Shown here piece by piece: positions 1 to 8,970 of a DNA stretch of 39,589 bases (positions are counted from its first letter, which is position 1; every line of letters begins with the position of its first letter). A model generated the notes under the pieces. That model was not told the origin of the DNA, made no database searches, and saw only the letters and a program-made list of their open reading frames with translations. A program made the translations under genes and the position numbers. This DNA comes from Planctomycetaceae bacterium (lineage in GTDB: Bacteria; Planctomycetota; Planctomycetia; Planctomycetales; Planctomycetaceae), in the NCBI GenBank assembly GCA_028284145.1, contig JANQSH010000088.1:1-39589 (forward strand). The letters run 5' to 3'.

Positions 1-160
1 CAGTCGTAACCAATTCATGTGAATCCTGCCTGGGTTTCGCATTCGACGATCAGTCGATAAACACGCTCCGAATTCGCGAAGGTCTCATTTAGAGCAGTCA
101 CAGTTTACCTTTTCGTGTGACGTCACTGGCTCGTGGGAATCCATGTTTGCAGGCCGAACG
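1..160 (+). repeat. Left arm of window-terminal inverted repeat
   Basis: Bases 1-160 are the reverse complement of the last 160 bases, with differences only at positions 100 and 119; bases 1-99 match perfectly. The inner ~68 bp belong to the dispersed intergenic repeat family, but the outer ~92 bp are not seen in the other copies. This may be an assembly-graph break at a repeat or a true long inverted repeat; the sequence alone cannot separate the two. Confidence 0.95.
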
Positions 161-193
161 GCGATTTCGCGGCACGGAGGAGCGTAATACGCT
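93..193 (-). repeat. Dispersed intergenic repeat, short form (copy 1)
   Basis: A short-form copy of the family seen thirteen times here. Orientation is defined so that plus copies run from the GAGCGTATTACGCTC end to the GTAAACTGCTC end; this copy is reversed. It ends one base from the stop codon of the neighbouring DUF1080 gene. It shows the usual blocks: GTTTACC, GTGTGACGTC, GGCTCGTGGG, GTTTGCAGGCC, GCGGCAC and GCGTAATACGC. Confidence 0.9.
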
Positions 194-1009
194 TTAATCC
201 TCACTTTTCTCCTTTTCCTCCGCCGTTTTCAGTTCCTTGTCTGTCAATTTACGGATGCGGACGTTTTTGATCGCACCTTTGGTTCGCCAGGTCGCCAGGC
301 CATAAGGTTTGCACGGTTCGCATTCCAAACGCACATCAATCTCCTTGTCCTTTACTTCGACGTCGGCTAATTGCTTCTCGACCGGCAGTTTATCGTGCGA
401 TGTCTGCAATGTAACCCAGGCCTGAATGCGGTCGTCAGTGACACGCAACCGAACCGGATACCAGACTTTGTTCTTGAACTCCCAATAAGTGGTGGTTTCG
501 TTTTCCGAAGCATCGTAACCATTGATGGTTGACAGCCCGCAAACTCCGCCCCCCCAACCACCCAGCACGAGCGAGCAGGGGTTCTTCCTGACCGGAAAAG
601 TCAGACCGCAGAAAAAGTCAGAACCTTCAACACGCATTGCGTCCAGTTGTATTTCGTAATTCGACCTGGGAACCTCTCGCAGACCGCGAATGCCGGTCAT
701 GTCGTTGCCGGTGTCGAGAATAAGCGTCCCATCTTTGATCAGGACTTTTCCCTTGCCGAAGAAATCGGCCTCCTCCCAGCCGGCCATCGTTTTGCCATCG
801 AACAGGAGGATCCAACCATCCTTATCTGGTTTGGGCAGGGACAGTGGTTTGGCCGCCTTCTTCTTCACGGCGTCCGATACATCTGTGTTTTTGGCATCGT
901 CAGCTCTCAATCCGTGTGTCGACAGACAGAGGACGGTTCCAGTCAGTATCACCATGAATTTTTGCAGCCAGAGAATCGAAGTGGAACAAATTTCGTGCTG
1001 ACATGACAT
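194..1009 (-). CDS. Secreted DUF1080 (3-keto-disaccharide hydrolase-like) protein
   Basis: A 271-aa protein with a signal peptide (hydrophobic run FMVILTGTVLCLS, likely cleavage after LRA) followed by one DUF1080-type, concanavalin-like domain beginning at the typical 'WILLFDGKTMAGW' motif. Members of this large planctomycete family are predicted to act on glycans outside the cytoplasm; some relatives hydrolyse 3-keto-disaccharides. The start used here is the internal ATG, because AAGGA lies seven bases upstream; a longer reading starts at 1048. The C-terminus is rich in K and E. The gene stands alone and ends next to a dispersed repeat. The family assignment is good, the substrate unknown. 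Confidence 0.85.
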   Translation of the reverse strand: MSCQHEICSTSILWLQKFMVILTGTVLCLSTHGLRADDAKNTDVSDAVKKKAAKPLSLPKPDKDGWILLFDGKTMAGWEEADFFGKGKVLIKDGTLILDTGNDMTGIRGLREVPRSNYEIQLDAMRVEGSDFFCGLTFPVRKNPCSLVLGGWGGGVCGLSTINGYDASENETTTYWEFKNKVWYPVRLRVTDDRIQAWVTLQTSHDKLPVEKQLADVEVKDKEIDVRLECEPCKPYGLATWRTKGAIKNVRIRKLTDKELKTAEEKEKSED

Positions 1010-1095
1010 CGGTATTTCCTTTTTTCCATTTGGGCATTGCTTGATCAAAGCAACCTGTTGTGAGTCATTCAGTAAAGGCGGGAGGGGCTGCTCTT

Positions 1096-1304
1096 GAGTG
1101 TATTACGCTCTTCTGTGCTCTGTGCCGCGATGAACATCGTCAGGCCTGCAAACAGAGTGTTTTGTCGAGGATTCGTCTGGGGGGAGCGGATTAGCATAAC
1201 TCGCTCTGTTGTCGCTGCATGCAACTTCATCAAACCCAATTTTCAGTCTTGACGGTCCAATAGTTCCCCACGAGCCAGAGATGCCACACAAAAAAGGTAA
1301 ACGA
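1096..1304 (+). repeat. Dispersed intergenic repeat, long form (copy 2)
   Basis: A long-form copy: left block (GAGTGTATTACGCTC through GGCCTGCAAACAGAG), inner module (TTGTCGAGG through CTTGACGGTCCAAT), then right block (CCCCACGAGCCAGAGA through GGTAAACGACT). It lies between the divergently placed DUF1080 gene and the diguanylate cyclase gene. Confidence 0.9.
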
Positions 1305-1590
1305 CTTTATTCGTTATACCAAATCTGCGAATCCAGTGCACAAACGGCAGCCATCTGCTGGTCTCTGACATCTACCTGTGGGAGAAAAATCATGGTGCCA
1401 CTCTCGAACCGGTTGCGACGAATCTGCCGAGTATGACATTGTTGATTTCGGCCGATTGTCAATTCCTCGGGTCTGGAGCAGTGTCCTACCCAGGGAGTAA
1501 GCTAAGTTTCAAGCGACGAATTCTTGCATCTTCGTTCTCACGATTTTTCGAGCGGGTCACTCTTGACCATCAACTAATGGAATTTTCGAT
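1305..1590. other. Non-coding leader region upstream of the GGDEF gene
   Basis: There is no convincing reading frame, RNA gene or repeat in these 286 bases. They probably carry the promoter and leader of the cyclase gene, but no clear -35/-10 pair was identified. Confidence 0.5.
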
Positions 1591-3315
1591 ATGAATTCAA
1601 ACGTTTTCAGTCTGGCCGATGGAGCCGTGCAAAGCGGATGCGTTATCGCTTTAGCCCTGATCTGCCTGGCACAATATGGCATTCACATGTACCGCATGTT
1701 GCTGGCAGAACGTCAAAAGGAATCCTTTCGGCGTGAGCTGGCCGGTTTGACAACAGAACTGGACGAGACAATTCGCGAACGCGAATTGTCGGATATGGAA
1801 ATCCATATCCTCCGCGAGTTTGTCTCCCAGACGGAACTGGAACGATCGCTGGATTTGCTGCTGAAGCGGTATGTCCCATCACCGCAAAATGGCTTCGGTG
1901 CATTTCTACTTTGGGATGCGGGATCACATCAGGTGGCGCGCAGTCGGGGTTTGTCGAACGAATCGCTCAGTCGATTACAGATCAGCGAGCCGATCCTCAA
2001 CCAGATTTATGACGACGGAGTGGTAACGATTTCCGGGTATGAGTTGGTCGAACATCCGGTCCCCACCAACCTGACGGCGGCTGACCGAGGCAAGGTGAAG
2101 GAACTGTTTTTGATTGCCATTGCCGAGGGCGAACGGCGGGTTGGAGTGATGATCGCAACATCCCTGTTTCCCTCCGATGCACCATTCGAACAGCAGGCCA
2201 GTCTGGTGCAGCGGCTCATGCAGACGGTCGCACATAATATCCAGCGCGCACAAGACCTGGTGTTGCATCAGAATCAGTTGCGACAAACGACGGAAATGTT
2301 GGCGCTGCGGTCGATTACAGACCAGCAATACGATACACCGTTGACGATGATCTCCAGATACCTCGAATACCTTTGTGAAAATATACAGGCGCACCGCGCG
2401 GTACTGTTTCTTTTTACGCAGGAGAGCAACGCGATGTGTAAAGCTCTGGTCCGTGCAGGGCGGTCACTCAAGACCGGGACTGAGCAGCGTTGGCAGGAGT
2501 TTGAGAACCAGTTGGCAGAATTGACTGGTGAACGAAGCGAAACGTTGCGACTGAATCAGGCGGAATTGCATCAAAATCAGATCGACAGACTCATCAACTC
2601 GGCCATGCTGATTCCGCTGATTCAGGATGATCGAGTGATCGGTACGATCTGCTTTACGTCCGATGAAAGTCGGTTATTCGATGAAAACCACGAACGGTTG
2701 GCATGCTGGGCAGCAGAGCATCTGACCGGCACAATTCATCGCGTGCTGAATCAAGCTGTCGTCCAACGCCAGGCGCGGGAAGATGGACTGACCGAACTGG
2801 CCAATCGTCGAGCATTCGATCTGCGAATGCGGAAGGAGCTGGATCTGGCCCGCGAAAACGATTCTCAGTTGGCATTGCTGATGTTCGATCTCGACCGATT
2901 CAAATCGATCAACGATACCTATGGGCATCAGGCTGGTGATTTCGTGCTGAAAAGAACGGCTCAGATCTTACGGGAAAAAGTTGGTCATCTACGCGCGGGA
3001 GATCGAGCGCTGTTGGCGCGATACGGTGGTGAAGAGATGGCCGTTGCATTGCCGGACTTCAATCTCCCCGGTGGCCTGCGCATTGCCGAGTTACTGCGCG
3101 ATGCGATTGAACGTGAACCATTCGAGTATCAGGGACAGAGGATTCATGTGACGGCGAGTGTGGGGCTGGCAATCTACCCGAACCAGGCAGTCGAAATGGA
3201 GGACCTCGTTGAAGCTGCCGATGCCGCGCTGTATGAAGCGAAAACAACCGGTCGTAACAAAGTCGTTTGTGCCGCTCCGGTCGATGCAATGACGGTTCAG
3301 CCATCACGTCGGTAA
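1591..3315 (+). CDS. Membrane-anchored GAF-GGDEF diguanylate cyclase
   Basis: A 574-aa predicted diguanylate cyclase, making cyclic di-GMP from two GTP. One N-terminal membrane helix (about residues 14-33) is followed by a short coiled coil (about 40-75), two GAF-like sensory regions (roughly 75-215 and 235-390) and a GGDEF domain starting at DGLTELANRR (residue 398). The metal and substrate motif MFDLDRF (431-437) and active-site motif GGEEM (479-483) are intact, so the enzyme should be active. The inhibitory I-site (RxxD ending six residues before GG) is not in register: an RAGD lies two residues too far upstream. No EAL domain. It converges on the ABC ATPase gene, with a shared hairpin between them. 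The ligand of the GAF regions is unknown. Confidence 0.9.
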   Translation: MNSNVFSLADGAVQSGCVIALALICLAQYGIHMYRMLLAERQKESFRRELAGLTTELDETIRERELSDMEIHILREFVSQTELERSLDLLLKRYVPSPQNGFGAFLLWDAGSHQVARSRGLSNESLSRLQISEPILNQIYDDGVVTISGYELVEHPVPTNLTAADRGKVKELFLIAIAEGERRVGVMIATSLFPSDAPFEQQASLVQRLMQTVAHNIQRAQDLVLHQNQLRQTTEMLALRSITDQQYDTPLTMISRYLEYLCENIQAHRAVLFLFTQESNAMCKALVRAGRSLKTGTEQRWQEFENQLAELTGERSETLRLNQAELHQNQIDRLINSAMLIPLIQDDRVIGTICFTSDESRLFDENHERLACWAAEHLTGTIHRVLNQAVVQRQAREDGLTELANRRAFDLRMRKELDLARENDSQLALLMFDLDRFKSINDTYGHQAGDFVLKRTAQILREKVGHLRAGDRALLARYGGEEMAVALPDFNLPGGLRIAELLRDAIEREPFEYQGQRIHVTASVGLAIYPNQAVEMEDLVEAADAALYEAKTTGRNKVVCAAPVDAMTVQPSRR

Positions 3316-3320
3316 GACAA

Positions 3321-3355
3321 CGCTGCAACAAGAGATTGATCACGTTGTTGCAGCG
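3321..3355. terminator. Hairpin between convergent genes, possible bidirectional terminator
   Basis: A perfect 11-bp inverted repeat (CGCTGCAACAA / TTGTTGCAGCG) with a 13-base loop lies between the end of the cyclase gene and the last codons of the ABC ATPase gene. There is no strong T-run on either side, so intrinsic termination is probable but not certain. Confidence 0.55.
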
Positions 3356-4062
3356 ATTGCATTGATGCTTTCGTTCTGCCGGTCGCTTTCGATCTTTCCG
3401 TCGCGCATCACGATCTGACGTTTGGCAAAACCTGCTACATCGGGTTCGTGTGTGACCATGATGATCGTCCGGCCTTGCGCGTTGAGAGACAGCAAAATCT
3501 GGATGATTTCCCGCTCGGTCGCCGAGTCGAGATTACCCGTCGGTTCATCAGCAAGAATGATCTCCGGATCGTTAATCAATGCGCGAGCAATGGCGACACG
3601 TTGTTGCTGACCTCCGGAAAGTTGACTTGGGCGGTGATCCAACCGTTCACCCAAACCAACATCACCCGCAATCTGAATGCACCGCTGCTCATCGGCTCGA
3701 CTGATCGTGGGATAACCAGGACGATAATGCAGCGGCACTTCGATGTTTTCCAGCACGGTGTATTGCGGCACGAGATTGTACGACTGGAAGATAAACCCAA
3801 TCATCTGGTTACGAATGCGGGAAAGTTCATCATCATTCAAACCGGAGACATTCAGACCACCCAGCATGTATTGCCCGTCCGTTGGTCGATCGAGTCCACC
3901 CAACAAATTGAGCATCGTGCTTTTTCCGCTGCCGGAGGAACCCATGATGGCGACGAAGTCGCCGCGTGGAAACTGCGCGGAGACACCGTTGAGGGCTTTG
4001 ACGACGACATCACCGAGATCGTAATGCTTGTGGACGTCAACCAGTTCTGCGGCGAAGGTCAT
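3340..4062 (-). CDS. MacB/LolD-type ABC transporter ATP-binding protein
   Basis: A 240-aa ATPase subunit with all nucleotide-binding motifs: Walker [11 protein letters not shown]-loop [11 protein letters not shown], signature [15 protein letters not shown], Walker [14 protein letters not shown] and the switch histidine in VTHEPD. The sequence is closest to the MacB/LolD/FtsE-type group, whose partners are permeases that work with a periplasmic adaptor and a TolC channel. Its ATG overlaps the stop of the adaptor gene by 4 bp (ATGA), so the two are co-translated. It is only an ATPase: it has no fused membrane domain, and the next gene is convergent, so the expected permease is missing from the operon. 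Confidence 0.93.
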   Translation of the reverse strand: MTFAAELVDVHKHYDLGDVVVKALNGVSAQFPRGDFVAIMGSSGSGKSTMLNLLGGLDRPTDGQYMLGGLNVSGLNDDELSRIRNQMIGFIFQSYNLVPQYTVLENIEVPLHYRPGYPTISRADEQRCIQIAGDVGLGERLDHRPSQLSGGQQQRVAIARALINDPEIILADEPTGNLDSATEREIIQILLSLNAQGRTIIMVTHEPDVAGFAKRQIVMRDGKIESDRQNESINAIAATT

Positions 4063-5927
4063 CGGCCACCGCTTCCCATCCGTTGACGCATTCGTTCGAT
4101 TGCAGTCTGAAATTCAGCCGCATCAATCTGCCTGTCGCCATTGGCATCCATCTCGGCAAAACGGGCCTGCATTTGTTCAGGCAGTTCGCTTGCAGAAATC
4201 GCCCCGTCGCCGTTTTTATCCATCCGGGTGAAAAACTCCGAAGCATCTCCGCCACCGCTGGTATCCGGGCGAGCAGGCCGTTCTCTGGTATTGGGTGATA
4301 TTCCGTTCCTGGGTTCATCATCCACCGATCGCTTGTCTGGCATTTCTGTCTTCGCGTTTTTTCGTCTTTCGCGATCCGCCCTGGCGCGCAGATCTGTAAT
4401 TTCCTCGAGGAAATGGGTTCGTGGACTAAGCAATACGTTCTCACCTTCCTCGACACCCGTTAGAACCTCGACATGCGATTCGTTTGCATCTCCAATTGTG
4501 ATCCTCCGCCGTTCGGCTCTATTATCCGCAATCACATGGCAATAATGGTCCTCGCCAATCGCCACGACACTGAAGACAGGAACCTGCAACGCATCTTCTT
4601 TTTCAGCGACAATAATCTGGATCTCGGCCGTCTGGCCAGGCTTGATGCCTTCAATTTGTGAAACATCTTCAATGATACGGACGACCGTGTCGTATTCCTT
4701 CAAATCACGGCGTAGCCAGTCGCTGGAATTCCCCATTGTCGCGATTTTGTGAACGACGCCCCGTAATGGTCGGTTGGGCAACGCCTCCACGCGAACGATG
4801 ACCGGCATGCCGACTTTGATCATCCCGATTCGCGATTCGTGAATGCGAGAATTGACGACCATTTCGCTCAGGTCGGGCAGATGGACGATCTTCTGCAGTG
4901 TGCGGACGGTTGTCCCCTCTTCAATGGCGACACCATCAGAACGGCGACGGCTTTCGGCGTGATAAACGATTATCCCATCCTGCGGGGCCTTCAACTTGCA
5001 AGCCTCGATTTGCCGTTTCAGATCTTCCAACTCGGACTTTTCCAACTCCAGCGTCTGCTCGATCGCTTTCAGATCGGCTTCCTTTTGCGCGACGGCAGCA
5101 ATGCCGGTACGACGAACCCGCTCCAGTTCCCGTTTCGTTTCCGCCGCGTTTTCTTCCAACTCCTTGATCGTTCGTTCGTAAGTGTAATCCTTCAGCACGC
5201 TCAATTTATCGCGTGCCACATTGAGATTGATGCGCGCCTTGGTGACGGCGATGCGGTCAGTTTCCACATCATTTTGGCTTTTGTAACCCTTCTTCGCCAA
5301 CCGCTTGGAGAACTGGTGGTTCTCATTGGCCCGAGCCAGTTCTTCCTCGGCGAGTTTGATCTGGCCAAGAATCTCATTCTCCTGCTGGATTGACTCTCCT
5401 TCTTTGAACTTCTTCAGGTCGAGTTCCGCCAGGTCGAGTGCCAATTGTGCGGCCGCCAGGTCACTTTCGTTCTGCCGCTTCTGAATTTCCAGCGCTTCTT
5501 TAGCTTTGGTGACATCAGCATCGCGAAGCGTCACGGTGATCTGTTGTTGCTGCTCTTTGTCCTGCAAAGAGGAACTGTCGAGTTCACAGATCACTTCGCC
5601 CTTTTTGACACCGGTTCCTTCCGGCAGGATGGAGATGATAGTCGTCGTGCCATCAACAGTGCTGGCCAATGTCGCGTTTCGCATCGCGTCGAGTTGTCCT
5701 TTCTTCTCGACTGTGACGCGGAACAGTCCCCGCTTCACCGGCTTCAATTCGTCATCTTTGAACCGCTGGTCGGTCCCCTGCATGGTCTGAAAGACCCAGA
5801 GGCCGCTTGCGAGAAGTCCAACCGTGACGACCAGAATCAATACGATCCCCAGTGGCGCCGCCCCCCTGCGGAAAGGGAAGGTTTGGCAGCCGAATGGAGA
5901 TATTTCGTTCCGTTCCTGGTGCGCCAT
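4059..5927 (-). CDS. HlyD/MacA-like periplasmic adaptor with C-terminal EF-hand pair
   Basis: A 622-aa membrane-fusion (adaptor) protein linking an inner-membrane exporter to an outer-membrane channel. From the N-terminus it has a membrane helix (GIVLILVVTVGLLASG), a lipoyl-like half (GTTTIISILPEGTGVKKGEVICELD), a long coiled-coil hairpin, the second lipoyl half (LKAPQDGIIVYHAESRRR) and beta-barrel domains. The tail carries two EF-hand loops, DKNGDGAISASE and DANGDRQIDAAE, unusual for MacA-type adaptors and suggesting calcium binding. The ATG chosen gives a normal N-terminus; GTG at 6017 or ATG at 6014 would add 29-30 residues. Even so, the start lies 176 bases inside the upstream TolC-like frame. 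Confidence 0.88.
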   Translation of the reverse strand: MAHQERNEISPFGCQTFPFRRGAAPLGIVLILVVTVGLLASGLWVFQTMQGTDQRFKDDELKPVKRGLFRVTVEKKGQLDAMRNATLASTVDGTTTIISILPEGTGVKKGEVICELDSSSLQDKEQQQQITVTLRDADVTKAKEALEIQKRQNESDLAAAQLALDLAELDLKKFKEGESIQQENEILGQIKLAEEELARANENHQFSKRLAKKGYKSQNDVETDRIAVTKARINLNVARDKLSVLKDYTYERTIKELEENAAETKRELERVRRTGIAAVAQKEADLKAIEQTLELEKSELEDLKRQIEACKLKAPQDGIIVYHAESRRRSDGVAIEEGTTVRTLQKIVHLPDLSEMVVNSRIHESRIGMIKVGMPVIVRVEALPNRPLRGVVHKIATMGNSSDWLRRDLKEYDTVVRIIEDVSQIEGIKPGQTAEIQIIVAEKEDALQVPVFSVVAIGEDHYCHVIADNRAERRRITIGDANESHVEVLTGVEEGENVLLSPRTHFLEEITDLRARADRERRKNAKTEMPDKRSVDDEPRNGISPNTRERPARPDTSGGGDASEFFTRMDKNGDGAISASELPEQMQARFAEMDANGDRQIDAAEFQTAIERMRQRMGSGGR

Positions 5928-8805
5928 TTGTCGATGTGGCTCTTCCAACCGGTGCTGGAAGTTCAGGGCCGACGATGTTTGAAGCCTGGTTGTTCTGATG
6001 CGTTGTGAAATCATCACTTTGGATCTTCGGGAGAAAGAGTTGCGAGGTTGTCTCGGGAACCGGTTGGAGATCGGGCGGGAAGTCGGTTGCTTTCAATTGC
6101 TGATACTGCGGATCAATCCACATACCCTCAACATCTACCTCCATCATACCCATGTCTCGGTGGATGTTAAGACGGCTTTCCTCAAAGTCGATCCAAATTC
6201 CGATCAGACTGTTTTGTGCAGAAAGCACGCTGTTGAGTGCATTAATCAGGTTCAGCCCCTGATTTCCGCCTTGTCCACCTGGGGCAGCGGTCTGTTCGAC
6301 GGCCTGGTCATATTCCATCGCGGCGATTCGCACTGCCTGCCGGGATGTTTCAAAGTTGGTCTTCAAAACCTGAAGTTGCCGCCAACTCTGACGAATCTCC
6401 TGCTTGATCGTATCTTCCAGTTCCATATATGTCCGGCGAGCACGTTGATAGTTGATTTGTGCGACGCGATACGCATTGCGTTCGTCGATCTGGTCAATCG
6501 GCGTGGTCAACTCGACACCGGCCCGGTAACTGCTGTTGGCCCCTCGGAAATCGAGCGGATTATTGCCGGTCGGCGTGCCGATGTTTCCTTCAAAACGAAG
6601 GTCGAGAACCCCCTTCAGGTTGTTGGCCGCTATTTCCACTGCACGACGAGCGTCCATCACTGCTGCACGGGCATTTTTCAAATCGAGCCGACGTTCCAGT
6701 CCACCTTTCACAGCGTCATCCAGTGACATCGAAAATTGTTGCAGACCAATCAATTCAACACGCAAGCCAATTTGAATGACCTGCAGATTCTGGGAAATTT
6801 TCAGAAAGGCTTCACGCAATTCAGCGAGCGTTCGGCTCGCAAGACGTCGTGCTTCCAATCCGAGAGTGTCATCTTCGAGTTGTTTGACGAGCGCGTCCAG
6901 ATCTTCGGAGATCAATCGGAACCCGTCGTTGACGCTGTTCAGTAGTCGGCGATCCCGGGCAACATCCCTCAGCACCCGCTCACGATTGGCGTTCGACTTC
7001 TCGTGGAAGGCATCGGACGCGATAAATTCGTCGACCCGGTTGAGATCTGTCTGTACCAGTTGCAAACCATTCCTTCGCAACATATCTCGCTGCGCAGAAT
7101 ACTGACTGGTGACCCTTCGCAGATGAGCCAAATCGGGATTGTCATCATCCAATTCCGCCCAGGCCGAAACCAGATCATCGATCGATTCCTCAGCAGCCCG
7201 CAGCCGATTGTCAATCAACTGAAATGGTTCCAGCAATGATTCATTAAGAGTGAGAAACAAATCGGGTGGAAGTCCGAGCGAAATTTTGTACGAGTCCAGA
7301 GCGTCGGCGTATGCACGTTGAGAGTTCTGCAACTGATTCTGCCGGGTTGCCAACTGACTTTCCAGTTGGGCGACATCCAGCGTCACGACGTCGGTTTTCA
7401 GAATTTGAATGAGTTCATCGACTGCAGCAATAAAAGCCACATCGTTACTCAACGATCGCAGAACGATTTCCTGTTCATTCGACATGCCCCCTTTCCAGTA
7501 CAATAACTTCTGCTGTGCGTCGTAACGGAGTTGTCCAGCGACGTCTGGCGGAAAGACCAGGCCGGGAGGGAGTGCGTCCAGCCGTTCTGAGATCTCCTCT
7601 GGCATTTGTGACGCCAGAGTTCGCAACAGCAGCACCTGTTCGCTCAACTGTTTGATGTTCTGCTGCTGGTTATAGATGCTTTGCCGTTGCTGGAGCAGTT
7701 GCAAAAAATCGTTTGCAGTGGACGTGAAGAACTCCTTGCGAAATCTGGCCAACGTGCGTGTCGCGTAAAGCAGATTGCGTTCGCTCTGCGTCAGATCTTC
7801 GAGAACGATCTTGCGCCCCGCTCCTTGAAACAAGGGCTGAACCAGCGAGTACGACAGCGTGCTGGCGGTGGTCGAAGTGTTACCGCCAGCAAACAGCCAC
7901 ACCGTGTTGTTGGCCAGTTCGACCGCCCATTGCGTTCCCGCAGGAAGCAATTGACTGACGCCCAAACTCGTTGTGAGTGCCAGATTGTTCGCGCCGCCGG
8001 GAATGGATGTGTGTGTGGCCGTCGCGGAAGGCTCGTTCCCTCCAATTCCCAGATAACGGACGTTGAACCGAAAGCGGTCGAACGACAAATCCAACGCAGC
8101 GAGATACAAGTCTTCGATCTGTGTCTGATACGCGCGGCTGTGGATGTACGAAAGCTCAATCGCCTGAAAGAGTTTCAGGTTTTTGATGCCCGGAACGAAT
8201 GCGCCGCTGTCGAGAACCGCAGGAGGACCATGAACAGGAATAGACTCAATCAAGGGTGAAGAAGAGGCCGCGTAAGCGGGATCGTTGGCAATTTCCTCCG
8301 AAGAGATGAGTTGAAACTGACCGTCGGTGTCATCATCGGCGACATGCTTGACGGCGTAACTTGTGCCATTCCCGGTTTGAAACGATAATTGTGACAAATC
8401 GGACTCACGCTCGAAAGTCACATTTGCAACCTCAGTTGCGACCAGGCCGAAGGAATTCAGCCAGTGCGGATTCTCAATGGCCAACGCTTCGCCCAACTTG
8501 TGCCAGCTCTTGTAACCGTTGATGCCCCCCATGCGATGCATATAGGTATGCGCGGCGGGGTCATCTGGCGGCAAAGGGCCGTAGTCAGGATCGTAGGGAT
8601 CAGAAAACCGACTGCGCGGATCGGGTGTGATGTCCATTCGTGGAACGTGCCATTCGGGTGAAGTCTGCTTCTCTGCCATCAGACGATAGGCATCGTCATC
8701 TGCCTGATCCCGCCAGAATGCGCGCGAGCATCCACAGACCATCAGCATTGTTGTGGCGATGCTGAGCAGCAGAACACTTCGATGTACGCAATCGGCAACG
8801 CGCAT
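5752..8805 (-). CDS. TolC-like outer-membrane efflux lipoprotein (oversized)
   Basis: A 1017-aa protein with a lipoprotein signal (LMVCGC, lipidated Cys near residue 26) and the long heptad-rich helical repeats of the outer-membrane efflux protein family; the C-terminal half (LKNARAAVMDARRAVEIA, later INYQRARRTYMELED) is the most TolC-like. It is about twice the usual length, with an extra N-terminal ~200 residues and a long middle helical insert, as in some planctomycetes. The start was chosen because GAAGG precedes this ATG; the frame is open to 8937. The last ~58 codons overlap the adaptor gene in another frame, so the C-terminal end may be a readthrough after a frameshift. It probably forms the exit duct of the efflux system. 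Confidence 0.85.
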   Translation of the reverse strand: MRVADCVHRSVLLLSIATTMLMVCGCSRAFWRDQADDDAYRLMAEKQTSPEWHVPRMDITPDPRSRFSDPYDPDYGPLPPDDPAAHTYMHRMGGINGYKSWHKLGEALAIENPHWLNSFGLVATEVANVTFERESDLSQLSFQTGNGTSYAVKHVADDDTDGQFQLISSEEIANDPAYAASSSPLIESIPVHGPPAVLDSGAFVPGIKNLKLFQAIELSYIHSRAYQTQIEDLYLAALDLSFDRFRFNVRYLGIGGNEPSATATHTSIPGGANNLALTTSLGVSQLLPAGTQWAVELANNTVWLFAGGNTSTTASTLSYSLVQPLFQGAGRKIVLEDLTQSERNLLYATRTLARFRKEFFTSTANDFLQLLQQRQSIYNQQQNIKQLSEQVLLLRTLASQMPEEISERLDALPPGLVFPPDVAGQLRYDAQQKLLYWKGGMSNEQEIVLRSLSNDVAFIAAVDELIQILKTDVVTLDVAQLESQLATRQNQLQNSQRAYADALDSYKISLGLPPDLFLTLNESLLEPFQLIDNRLRAAEESIDDLVSAWAELDDDNPDLAHLRRVTSQYSAQRDMLRRNGLQLVQTDLNRVDEFIASDAFHEKSNANRERVLRDVARDRRLLNSVNDGFRLISEDLDALVKQLEDDTLGLEARRLASRTLAELREAFLKISQNLQVIQIGLRVELIGLQQFSMSLDDAVKGGLERRLDLKNARAAVMDARRAVEIAANNLKGVLDLRFEGNIGTPTGNNPLDFRGANSSYRAGVELTTPIDQIDERNAYRVAQINYQRARRTYMELEDTIKQEIRQSWRQLQVLKTNFETSRQAVRIAAMEYDQAVEQTAAPGGQGGNQGLNLINALNSVLSAQNSLIGIWIDFEESRLNIHRDMGMMEVDVEGMWIDPQYQQLKATDFPPDLQPVPETTSQLFLPKIQSDDFTTHQNNQASNIVGPELPAPVGRATSTNGAPGTERNISIRLPNLPFPQGGGATGDRIDSGRHGWTSRKRPLGLSDHAGDRPAVQR

Positions 8806-8970
8806 CATGTACCTTCGTGACAACGGTTCTCGCTTGACTTTTTGGGGGGTGGGCGAAGTGAAACGAAACCCACCAGCAGAATACAAAGCGCGCTCAAACA
8901 GAGAGCTGCGTTTCACCAATGCTACGGCTCTCACCATTTCAAATGAGTAATCGATTCGCTTGCAACGTTT

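Noticed and set aside
4083-5393. Long plus-strand open frames opposite the adaptor and ATPase genes
   Set aside because: They are antisense shadows of well-supported minus-strand genes and have no family motifs.
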